Under the pieces are notes generated by a model. The model saw only the letters and a program-made list of their open reading frames with translations, did not search any database and was not told the origin of the DNA. 37,622 bases of DNA from Candidatus Dormiibacterota bacterium. Its GTDB lineage: Bacteria; Chloroflexota; Dormibacteria; Aeolococcales; Aeolococcaceae. The stretch's first letter is position 1; every line of letters starts with the position of its first letter. Shown here in pieces: positions 16,593 to 27,400 of the stretch. The translations under genes were made by a program, and so were the position numbers. Location: positions 11,442 to 49,063 of the forward strand of contig PKWB01000183.1 of assembly GCA_003131685.1 (NCBI GenBank). Direction: 5' to 3'.

Positions 16593-17546
16593 TTAGGGCG
16601 TTGAGCGGAACCCACGGAGGTCGGCGATCGTAAAACGCTGCATGGAGGGAAGGCCGTCGCGGATCGACTGCAGCGAAAATGGCGTCGACGGCAGCAGGTC
16701 ATCGGGAAGCCGATCGGGAGCCAGCACTGGTTCGACGATTCCCTCGGCGAGAATGTGTACCTGGGCCGCCGACTCCAACGGTACCTTCATGATCCTCTCG
16801 AAGATCCAGGCGAGGGCGCGATGTAAAGCGATAGGAGCGGGAAGATAGACCGGACGCTTCTCGACAGCAGTGGCGACACGCTTTACCGCTTGCTCAAGGC
16901 TCAGCTCCTCGGGCCCGAGAACGGGCACCGTCACGTTGCTCAAACGCTCGTCATGTACGGTTGCGACAAGCACACGGGCGACATCTCTGACGGATACAGG
17001 GCGTAGGTGGCGCCGTGAGCCGAAGCCAACGAGGAGGAAGATAGGAAAGCTGTTGAGCGCGCGGCTGAGATGATCGAGCAAGTGATCGCCGCGACCGTAA
17101 ATGACCCCGGCTTTGAGGATGGTGTATGAGAGGCCTGACGTCCTCACGATCTCTTCGGCCTCCCACTTGGATTCGTGATACACAGAGCCACAGGCGGGGC
17201 GTGCCCGAAGGAAACTCACAAGGGCGCTGCGTGACACTCCAGTGGCTTGCGCTGCACGCACCACCGCCATGGTGCCACGAACGTGAACCTTGCCGTACGT
17301 CTGAGTGCCGCGCTCCAGATTGATGCCGGCGCAGTGAATGATGGCTTCGCAGCCCGCGAATGCCCGGGCCAACGCTGCCTCGTCATCAATGTCCGCGCAG
17401 ACCCAGGTTGCGTGCTCACTAGTCGGGAACATCGCCAGATTGGCATGACGGGCAATCAGCACCACATCGTCGCCGTGGGCCAGCAGCGCTTGAGCTGTAT
17501 GACTGCCGACGAAGCCACTTGCGCCAGTGACTGCGACGCGGGTCAT
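16593..17546 (-). CDS. NAD(P)-binding epimerase / atypical SDR (NDUFA9-like)
   Basis: MTRVAVTGASGFVGSHTAQALLAHGDDVVLIARH...GCEAIIHCAGINLERGTQTYGKVHVRGTMAVVRAAQATGVSR...YHESKWEAEEIVRTSGLSYTILKAGVIYGRGDHLLDHLSR. Start at the ATG at 17546, overlapping the TetR stop (ATGA). Confidence 0.9.
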   Translation of the reverse strand: MTRVAVTGASGFVGSHTAQALLAHGDDVVLIARHANLAMFPTSEHATWVCADIDDEAALARAFAGCEAIIHCAGINLERGTQTYGKVHVRGTMAVVRAAQATGVSRSALVSFLRARPACGSVYHESKWEAEEIVRTSGLSYTILKAGVIYGRGDHLLDHLSRALNSFPIFLLVGFGSRRHLRPVSVRDVARVLVATVHDERLSNVTVPVLGPEELSLEQAVKRVATAVEKRPVYLPAPIALHRALAWIFERIMKVPLESAAQVHILAEGIVEPVLAPDRLPDDLLPSTPFSLQSIRDGLPSMQRFTIADLRGFRSTP

Positions 17547-18313
17547 TCGATTGCCACGTTGGTTGCCGGGCCCCGCCGCGCGGAAGTCGACTTGCCGAGC
17601 AGTTGATCGATCCATGGCGCCACCTGGATCAGCGTGCTCATCAGTGCTGTCGATTCGCTGCTGTCGCCAGCTCGCATGCGGGTAACAATCTCTTGCCCCA
17701 TATAGAGGGCGATGACCGCAGAGCCGATCCCCGATGGATCAACCAAACCGACGAGCGGTGAGCCGGCGAGGATTCGCGTGGCCAGTTGCTCGGCGTATGT
17801 CATCCAGGCTTGCAGGCGATCGACGATCGCGATACCCAGCACACGGTCGAAGGCCATGGCCCCGATGATCTCTTGGACGGCCGTAAGTTGACCGAGCTGG
17901 AGGTCCTCGGCATAGAGCTCTTCGATAGCAATGGCAAGGGAACGAAAGTCACTGACATCCCGAAGACGGTCCTTGTAGCGAGCCAGGCGCTGGCCGCTGA
18001 CTTTGTCGAGTGCTGCGAGCAGCAGGGTATCTACGCTGCCGAAGTGGTAGAAGACGAGGCTCGGACTGAAACCTCCGGTGGTCGCAATCGTGCGCACCGA
18101 GGTGTTGGAGTACCCGGTGTTGATCAACGTCTGTAACGCGGCATTGACGATCCGTTCGCGCATTAAGTCCCCAGCCTCGTTGGGACGCTGACGACCAGGT
18201 TGGAGTTGCCGTCTGGGATGAAGCCGTCCTGCAAAAGCTTGGGCATGACCGGTCCTAGGATCGCTTAGGAGTGTCGCGATCTTTGGCCCTCCCCGACCGA
18301 CTGATTTGACCAT
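17543..18313 (-). CDS. TetR-family transcriptional regulator
   Basis: MRERIVNAALQTLINTGYSNTSVRTIATTGGFSPSLVFYHFGSVDTLLLAALDKVS: TetR N-terminal HTH. True start may be internal (ATG at 18163, or between). Confidence 0.85.
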   Translation of the reverse strand: MVKSVGRGGPKIATLLSDPRTGHAQAFAGRLHPRRQLQPGRQRPNEAGDLMRERIVNAALQTLINTGYSNTSVRTIATTGGFSPSLVFYHFGSVDTLLLAALDKVSGQRLARYKDRLRDVSDFRSLAIAIEELYAEDLQLGQLTAVQEIIGAMAFDRVLGIAIVDRLQAWMTYAEQLATRILAGSPLVGLVDPSGIGSAVIALYMGQEIVTRMRAGDSSESTALMSTLIQVAPWIDQLLGKSTSARRGPATNVAIE

Positions 18314-19129
18314 ACGATCAATATAGCGCGAAAAGGTAGAGCCGACGCTGGTGCCAACATCGAGGCGAGGACCCGGCTACCGGGAGCGACGTCCATAGCT
18401 GGGTGTGCAGTCTCTCCGCGGCCTACGATCACCTCCGGTGCCGGAAGCTGGCGCCCGGTACCCATCCTTCTTCCGCGCCACGCTCGCGCCCGATGGTCCG
18501 AGGAGTGGCGCGCTGAGCGTCTCGAGCTAGTGTCACGATGCTCCCGGACCAGGTTCACCTGGTCACCACTTCTGGCGATGCCTCGCTTCGCACGCATCGC
18601 GCGTTCGCGCGAGCGCCGACCCGGGTAGTGCCGTGAAGCTTCTTGCAATGTTTGCCGCCGTCGCGAGTCTCGGCTCAAACGGAGCCATCTGGCTGCCGAT
18701 AACGCTGCTCGTCGTCGCCGTGGGGTGCATGCTCTTCGGCCCGAGTGAGATTCCGCTACTTCGGCTTGAACGCTTGATTCGCGCCCTGCGCCCACCGTCA
18801 GCCCGATCGCATACGGGGCAACACTGCAAGGCCACGGATTCTGCGCCGAACACAATTGATGTCTCACGAATGATCAGGACCTGGAACATCGCACCGTACG
18901 TCTCCGCGACCCCGATGATGGGGCGCCAGCCTCGCAGTGACCCAGACCTGTTGACCTTCAGCTGGCCATGCTCGCGGCTGGAACGAGATCGTCATATCTG
19001 CGACCGATGACGTGGCAGGCTCTGCAGACGTCAACACGTAGTCCGACGATGTGATGTTCCAGACGTGCGCGACCATCAAGGCCGCGCACGCTCGCCGAAC
19101 TTCTCCGGCGATGGACTGGGAGCGCCAAA

Positions 19130-19813
19130 GTGACAGCTATGAGCTGGCGACGATACCTCGTACTAATGGCCCCGCTCGGGGTGGCCGGTATGGTCGCGTG
19201 CGGCGCGACTACTCCAGACGTTTCGCCGATGGGGGTCACGGCACCAGCACCGCGCACCACAACGACTGCTGACCCAATCGCTGCAGCTGCAACGATCGAC
19301 ACAGGCACCACAGCGATCGGTACGGTGCTGACCGATCACCAAGGAGACACGCTGTATTACGTCTCAACGGAAGCTAACGGCGAAGACGCGTGTAGCACGG
19401 CGCCGGGCTGCGCGTTGATGTGGCCGGCGCTCGCTCCGCCAACCGACGGCACTCCCGTTGCGGGAGAAGGAGTTGGCGGAGCATTGGGTATGATCACCGC
19501 AGCCGATGGGAGTAGCGAGGTCACTTACAACGGCTGGCCGGTGCATACCTTCAGTGGCGAAGGGGCCGGGAAGGTCACCGGCCAAGGTAACGCGAGCTTC
19601 GGCGGTACGTGGTCGGTCGCAACTCCGGACATGGCTCCTATCTCTAGTTCTGGCGGGGTCTCATCACTCCCGGGACTCGCCACACCAGTCGGGCTTGCGT
19701 CGCCGCCGGGGGGCCTCCCGACAAACCCGTTCGCTCCAACGACGCCCGCGGGTACTCCTGTCGAGCCACCGCTCCCGACCATATCGTCGGGCATACCAAC
19801 CGATCCACCTTGA
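19130..19813 (+). CDS. Secreted lipoprotein, COG4315/Lipoprotein_15-like
   Basis: Lipobox VAGMVAC; GTVLTDHQGDTLYYVSTEANGEDACSTAPGCALMWPAL...VTYNGWPVHTFSGEGAGKVTGQGNASFGGTWSV; proline-rich tail. Start could be 19139. Confidence 0.8.
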   Translation: MTAMSWRRYLVLMAPLGVAGMVACGATTPDVSPMGVTAPAPRTTTTADPIAAAATIDTGTTAIGTVLTDHQGDTLYYVSTEANGEDACSTAPGCALMWPALAPPTDGTPVAGEGVGGALGMITAADGSSEVTYNGWPVHTFSGEGAGKVTGQGNASFGGTWSVATPDMAPISSSGGVSSLPGLATPVGLASPPGGLPTNPFAPTTPAGTPVEPPLPTISSGIPTDPP

Positions 19814-20313
19814 TAACTGCGCTTCCGCCACCGTCCGCGATCATGCGAGCTGCAACTCGGATCAAGGCCGCCCTGACGGCTGATCCGACTCTCGCTCAGG
19901 ACGAGATGCGGATCGCGCGGATCCTCGCGGAGGAGCTGAAGCGCGGGCAGGATGTAGCGCGCATTCCTTCCTGTTTGCGCGACGACCGGTAGTGAGCCGG
20001 CTCGGACTTCAAGCGGCGGAAAGCTTTAGCCGTCGGTCAGACGCATCAACTGACACAAGCGGGGTGGCGATTCTACGCAGGTTGAAATTCAGATGGCTCG
20101 CTTGCGCGGTCGTCCCGCGAGACGGAATACTGCCGACAGGATTCGGAGCTGACCGATGGTCGCGGCCAACTTCGGGCGGTCTTGGCTCGGGGAGCGCGTG
20201 TTCTTCGTGCTACGAATGAAAAGCCGCTCACCGACGGTCTACGGGCTACGGTTGGGCTGACTTCCGAGCGAGGACCTGGCTCGGTCTGAGCCGAACGGCC
20301 TAAAAGACTTCGC

Positions 20314-20961
20314 TCACCCGGGGGTCGGCGGAAGGGGTGGATAGCTGAACGCCTTGGTCGAGGCAACGATCTGGAGCAGCGTCTCCAGATTCGCCGCGCT
20401 CGCGTTCCCGTATTCCGCTCCACTCAGGTCGACGCAGTTACCACCGATGACGACATCGCTATTGAAGAACTGATAGTGATGCTCGGTCACATTGCTGGGG
20501 GCGGTGACGTACACGACTGCAGTGTGACCCATGACAAGCAGCGGGTCGACCGCAGTGATCACCATGCCCGAGGGATGGGTAGGAGAGGCCAAGCCGTCGA
20601 CCAGCGCAGCAGGCTCGGAGGGGCAGTGTTTCGCGGAACCAACGATCTGCCAAGAGACATTCAGCCGGTTCGTCGGGTCGGCGACTCCTTCGAGTCCGTT
20701 GTTCACGACCTCCGGCTTGGTCCAGTCGATTGGAATCTTGGCCGTGCAGCAGGTAGCGAGCGTGATAGTCGACCCGAGCAAAGGAGTGGGTACGGGCGTT
20801 GGGGTGGCGATGGAGACGGGTGGGAGCGAGGGAGCACCATGTATCGGGGCGGCGGTCGCGCATGCGGTGAAGGAGAACGCGATGCCCACAAGCAGCGCGA
20901 GGCGCAGGCTACGTTTGGGCAATGAGCTCCAACGCTGCGGCGTCGAAGCGGCAGAGACCAT
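20314..20961 (-). CDS. Putative lipoprotein
   Basis: Signal and lipobox LRLALLVGIAFSFTACATAAP, then a Pro/Thr linker and globular domain. Start set at the ATG at 20961 from the signal peptide position. Confidence 0.65.
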   Translation of the reverse strand: MVSAASTPQRWSSLPKRSLRLALLVGIAFSFTACATAAPIHGAPSLPPVSIATPTPVPTPLLGSTITLATCCTAKIPIDWTKPEVVNNGLEGVADPTNRLNVSWQIVGSAKHCPSEPAALVDGLASPTHPSGMVITAVDPLLVMGHTAVVYVTAPSNVTEHHYQFFNSDVVIGGNCVDLSGAEYGNASAANLETLLQIVASTKAFSYPPLPPTPG

Positions 20962-21447
20962 TCGATGCGGCGTCCACGCGTCAAGACGCGTTTCGTCACC
21001 AGCCAACCGTACCGGCGGCTGCAACAGTCTTTCGGGTGGCACGGCTAAGGACAAGCGCAAATGCACAGCGTCCTCGTTGGCTGCCTTCTCATGATCTGCA
21101 CCTTCTCGCCTCACGATTCCTGACGCGCATCATGCGCGCGGCTCGTGAGAGCGCGGCATCGTCGGATGACTTGTGACAGGTTGCCCAGAGTCGACAGCTA
21201 GCGGCAAGAGATTTGAGCGCTGGTACGTGGCTTGGCGTCTCGGCTGCACGGCGGGTCGAACTATTCGCCAGGAATCCGAGTGGGTTGATAACTGTTACAG
21301 AGACGCCATATCACGTGGAAGGTCGTCACTACGCTTGCGGGCACTGACCTTGCGCTGTGACGGCGTTCTCGTCACGGGGCGGAAATGCGAGACGGAGGGA
21401 TTCCCTGTGTCCATAGCTGTGAAGGCCCCGGTCAAGGCTCACGCGTG

Positions 21448-24400
21448 ATGGCGCTGCCGCGCTCGAAGCAGGCAGGTAGACAGTTCGGACAAGCACACAC
21501 TGGGGTTGCGCCGCAGCGCAGCTGGAAGCAGGCGTTGGCAGTAGTTGCGAGTATCGCGTCGGCGTGCACGGGATTCTTCGTCTTCGCGCCGGCCGCGGTA
21601 GCCAAAGCTGATGTCGCGCAGCGAACCAGCTGGAACACAGCGACGCATCAGCTCTATCGTCTCGAGGGCAACAACGGCAGTACCTGGGTACCGCTTGATC
21701 CGAGCAAGCTGGTGCTCTCTGTTACACCAACAGTGGCGTCGACGGCCGTCTTGTCGGCTTTTGTCGATGTGGAAAGCTCGACAAGCCTCAACGCCGAGAT
21801 CGGTATCGCGGTGAACGGAATCGTCGTGGCCTATAAGGATGGGGGCGAGTACACGGGTAGTTCTCCAGATCCTGTCTACGTGCAACACCCCATGCCCATG
21901 AATGCCAACTCCCCATACACCCTGGAGTTGATGTGGCGAGCCACTTCAGCCGAAGGGCCGGGCGTGTTCCTTGAAGCGGGCGATCCGGTGCCGACCTATG
22001 GTCCGGGATTCTCTCCAAGCACTCTCAATGCTCTGCTAACCCCGAATCCGGACACCCTGACCCCCTACGCAGAATCGACGGGAACTCAGCCACTCCAGTT
22101 CACCACCAGCTCCACAACCTGGCAGTTGATGGATAGCAGTGTGGAGACCAGCTTCACAACCCCGACGGGGAGCAGCAACTTCTCCACCCTGTTGACCGCC
22201 AGTGCTGACCTGTATTCGTCGTCGGCCTATTCGTATTCGGATATGGGCATCTGCCTCGTGGCGGCGGCTACAGTGAATAGCAGCTGCAACAGCGGGGCAA
22301 ACATTATTGCGGCGAAGACCAGCGGTGCGGCAGCGGGGGCGATGCCGATCGCGTCGCTGGTAGAAGCAACCCAAACTTTGGCGCCAAACACCACCTACAC
22401 GATGGGAATCTTCTGGCAATCCGAAGCCGGGCATGCCATCTATGCGGGAGTGGGGACCACCGGGGCGTGGTCGCTGGTGAGCCTGATCGGGCAGATGACG
22501 CCGACCTCCGACAACGAGTTGTCCACCGTCGCAACGACGGGAATCCAAACCCGCACGTATTCGACCAGCGACGACGGGACCGCGTGGACGACACTTGGGT
22601 CCGAGACCTTCAGCCTCACCCCGACGGTCAACGTCTTGACCTACTTGACCGCGAACGCGACGCTGGCAATCAACACCGGGAGCGACCCCATCGACTACGC
22701 CATCTGCGTCGCCTCAGGCACGGGGAACAGCTGCGACGCCGCCGGCGACAACATCGTTGCGGAGACGGCTTCGCGGGTGTTGCCGCCGACGCCTGACGCG
22801 GCGTATCTGCAAATCCCGGTCTTCATGAGCGCGGGAACCGCATACACGGTGACCCTGGAATGGCGAGCGGGCTTCTCGATGAGCGGGACCGAGTCGATGA
22901 CGGCTGGACGCACGATCTCCGCGGGAGCCTTTGTCGAGCAAAGCACCCTGACGAGTCTCGAGGTACCGTACTCGGCTCCCTCGGCTCCACCGTCGGCATC
23001 AGCGACGGCCGGGAATGGGCAAGCTACCGTCACCTGGACCGCGCCGACGACGAGCCCTGGCAGCCCACTGAGCGGCTACGCCATCACGCCATACCTCGGT
23101 GCTACGGCGTTGGAGAGCTTGCGCGTGGGGAATATCACGTCGTTGGTGGTGCCCAACCTCGCCAACGGTCAGCAGTACAGCTTTACCGTCGCCGGGGTAA
23201 ACGGCGTGGGTCCTGGGGCGATCTTCACTACTGGGACGGTTACGCCGGGACTCCCCGGAGCACCGACGGGGGTGACCATCGGCATGCGCGGCAATGGTTT
23301 TGAGAACCTTTCATGGACCGCGCCGACGGCACCGGGTGCATCAGCCATCACGGGTTACCTGATCACTCCATTCATTGCTGGGGTGGCCCAGGCGACGACC
23401 ACCCTTTGGGGCACGGCGACAAGCAACACGATGACCGGGCTCACCGACGGGACCAATTACACGTTCGGCGTCGCGGCGATCAACGTGTTCGGCACCGGCC
23501 TGGCCGGGAACTCGGGGTCCAATAATCCGTACAAGCAGACCCCCGGTGCGCCCACGGGCGTGAGCGGCGCCGCTGGCAACGCTCAGGCCACCATCGGCTG
23601 GACGGCGCCCGCGAACAATGGCGGCGCTGCGATTTCCTCGTACACCATCACGCCATACATCGCCGGGGTTGCGCAGTCGACCACGAGTGCGAGTGCGAGC
23701 CCTGCAACCGTCACCGGGTTGACCAACGGCACCACGTACACATTCACTGTGGCGGCGGTTAACAGTATCGGGACGGGTGCAGCATCATCCAACAGTTGGG
23801 CAGTGATCCCCGCCACGACGGCGATTGTCCCCACCCTCACCATGGCTGTGGACGAAGGGACTGCTGCGACCTACGCCATCGGGACGGAGGTGACCTACAC
23901 AGCGACGATAGCCTCAAATGCCGGGACCGCGACGACGGCCAGCTTCAGCGACCCGCTCCCGACCGGAGTGAGCGGCACGGGGGGGCTCGTCGAGGTCAAT
24001 GGGGCAGCCTGTACAGGTGGCACCACCTGTAGCGCAACCGCTACGGCGATCTCCGTCGCCGGTTTGACGGTACCCGCCACTGGGAACGTGGTGGTCACCT
24101 ACTCGTTGACGGTGACTGGCTCGCTGTCGCAGTGCGCAAAGGAGCCGGACAACGCGAGCGTAACTCTGGCCGGCGGCAACAGCGTTGGGGCGTTCGCGCA
24201 ATTCACCGCATGCGACAGCGGTCTCGGCGCCGCGGCCTGGGACTCTTTCATTCCCCAGACACTGGGTGACGGGGGCAGTGCCCGCGTCAATCCCGCGAAC
24301 GGCAACCTAGTGGTGACGCAGACCGACGCCATTCCGATGGCGTTGCATGGCAGCCTGAGCTTCCACCTCTCCCGGACCTATAACAGCGAAGACAAGGATC

Positions 24401-27400
24401 TGGCAGGCCTGCCTGAACCAGTCGGCAACGGCTGGATCGTAAGCTTCGTCGACGCTGGCCCACAGCCCGGTGGTGTGGCCCTGATCCTCCCTGCGATCGA
24501 GTCATATGCGAATCCGACCCCGATCACCATGGTGGACGGGAGCGGTACGAGATACGTGTATACCCCGTCCGCACTGAGCAGCGTGATCAACGTCGGCAGC
24601 CTCAGCACCACGGGCCCGCTGGCAACGGTGATCCCAAACAACCTTCCCAAGACGAGCGGCTACAACCAACGCTGCATAGATGAGGAATACAACCCTCCAA
24701 CCGGTCTGCACGTCTCGATGTGGCGATACGTCGAGACCATGGGTACCTGCGCCACGCTCAGCACGTCGACCGATCTAGTCCTCGGGTATGTCGCAATCGG
24801 GACGGACCGTATCCGTAGGGAGTACAACGCGAACGGTGAGCTGATCAACCTCATGGACGCAGTCGGTAACACCGTCTTCTACACCTACACCAGCGGTCAG
24901 TTGACTGCGGTGACGGAGACCGGCAACAGCCGCAAGTTCAAGCTCGCCTATGCGGGTTCGACTGTCACAATCACCGATCCGGGGGGTGAACGCACCGTCT
25001 ACACGCTGGCGGCCAATAACGATCTGAACTCGGTCGCCAATCCCGACGGGACGTCGCTCGCTTACACCTACGGAACGATGTGCAATGGCGACTCGTATAA
25101 GCAGCTGTGCTCGGCCACGGATGGACGGGCCAACGCAACCAACTTCACCTACCAGGTCGCCCCCAACGGACCGCCCATGATCGCCACCATCGTCGATCGC
25201 AATGGCGATACCACAACGATTACCTACAACTCGACCAACGTCACCGCTGATCGGGGGTCGGAGCGGACCGCCTTTGCCGCGATCGATGCGTCTGGGCGAG
25301 TGGGTGAAATCGACGCTGGCAGCACCGCCAACATGTGGCTGACCCGTGCCTTCTATGGATGGGACACGTCGGCGCTGGGCTGCCGGCAACCGGACGCTGG
25401 CGTTGACAACGACCTCTGCTACATCGTCCGGCGCGGGTTGACCGCCGGTGCACCTGACCGGGTGACCGATTACACCTACGGCGATGAAGGTCAGATGCTC
25501 AGCCAACGCGACGTGGACTACCCGATCGATCTGTACACCACAGCCGGGTACCAGGAGCAGTACTTCGAGGCAGGTGTGAGCGTCTCGACATACACCGACA
25601 CTGTGGCTGGCTCGGGCTCGGTCACATCGACGACGCAGACCGGGGGCCGGCGTGACGCTGCCACCCTCTTCGATGTGACCACTCAGATCCAGTCGCTGAC
25701 GCCGAACGGGAACGCAGCGGGGTCGGGCTACGGAGCCTACGAGGCTACGTATTCGGTTGACAACAATGCGGCCGTGTCCACGAACACGGTCAACGGCGCG
25801 TCCGCGCTTTGTAGTTCACCCGCAGCGCCGGTCGCCAATAGCGGGTTGCTGTGCCAGATCAAGGGTGCGGCGTATGACACTAACGGTGATCATCCGCTCA
25901 CCAATTACACGTATAACCCAGACGGAAGTCGGGCGACGATGGTCACTCCGATCGAGACGGCTGGCTTGCTTACCACGCACTACACCTATACGTACTATCA
26001 GAATACCGACCTCGATCTGTCCGGGACGACTTCGGCGGGAGGATGGTTGAAGGGGATCACCGATCCCACGAACAACTTCACCGCGTTCGCCTACGACGCC
26101 GAAGGACACCAGGTGCGGTCCTGGGACCGCGACGCGACTGCCGCTAGCGGAGGCACGCCGCTCTCGTCTTCGAATTGGAGCAGTCTCAGCTCGGGCGTCG
26201 CCCCGCTGTACTACACCGAGAAGCTCTACACCAAGGGCGCGGACACGCTCGCGTCAACGTTCTCGGCTCCTGGCCGCCATGTTCTGGCGTCGCGCACCCA
26301 AATGGACGACTGGACGACCGAAATCATCGATCCGAACGGCAATATGGATGGAACGCAGTCCCCGAAGGGGACGCTTGGCGATCCTACGTCGAGTCCTCGG
26401 TGCCCACAATCAACGACGACCCAGACCTTCGACACGTGCATGACGTACGACAAAGATGACAACCTGACGAGCACGCTCACGCCGATGGAGGCGTACGAGA
26501 GCTATTGGATGAGCACCGTCCAATACCCAACCACGTACGTTTACGACGTATTCGACAACCGTATCGCCGTAACCGACCCGAACGGGAACGTCACGGTGAC
26601 AACCTATGACCATGTCAATCGACCAATAACGGCGATCTGGACCATGGCAGCCTCAGGCGCGATGCCAACACCGAGCAACTGTCGGATCTCGACCAGCGGC
26701 GACGCCCCGATCCCCTCAGGCCGAATTCTCTGCCAGTCGGCGACAGCATACGACGGCACCGGCAACACGATCTCCTCAACAGATGGCAACGGAAACCCGA
26801 CTTACACCTTGTACGACGCAGATCATCGGGTCGTCTCCAGCATCGTTCCGCGTGGCGGGGTCTTTTCCAACGTTGTCACCACCACGCTCTACGACCCGGA
26901 CGGTCGAGCCACAGACGTCTGTTCGGGGCGCGAGCTTAGTGAAGGCAGTGCGGAAGGGTTCGTTTGCGGTGTCAATGCGACCTATGCTACCCACGCTCAA
27001 TACTTTCCGGACGGTCTTGTCAGCGAGACATACGATTACCAAACCGCGGGGACCCAGCTGAAGACGATCTATACCTACGACCCAGACGGCAACAAGGCGA
27101 CCGTCGAGAACGCGGACTCGGTCTTTACGACTTACTCGTTTTCTGAACTCGACCGCATGTCGCAAACCTCGGTGCCGCAGACAAGTGCGCAGACGGACGT
27201 GACCGTGTACGCGTATGACCCGTCAGGAGACGTCCTTACTGAGCATCAGCAGACCCACACCGGCACAGTGCTCATACGAACCGTGTACACCTATGACTTC
27301 GACCATCGGGTGATCGAGACGATACAGGGAGCGAGCTCGGATACGAGCACGGCTGACTACAACTCGGCCACAGGGACCGACGTCAGGACCTGGAATCTCT

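Noticed and set aside
18265-18867. 200-aa minus-strand ORF upstream of TetR
   Set aside because: Arg/Ser-rich shadow-like composition with no recognisable domain; overlaps the probable promoter region.
18633-19010. 125-aa plus ORF with N-terminal hydrophobic segment (MKLLAMFAAVASLGSNGAIWLPITLLVVAVGCMLFGP)
   Set aside because: The first about 55 aa could be a small membrane protein, but the rest is unconvincing; not enough support to list.
21173-21448. 91-aa ORF ending in TGATG overlap with RHS 2 start
   Set aside because: Overlap looks like coupling, but composition is not protein-like and no SD or motif supports it.
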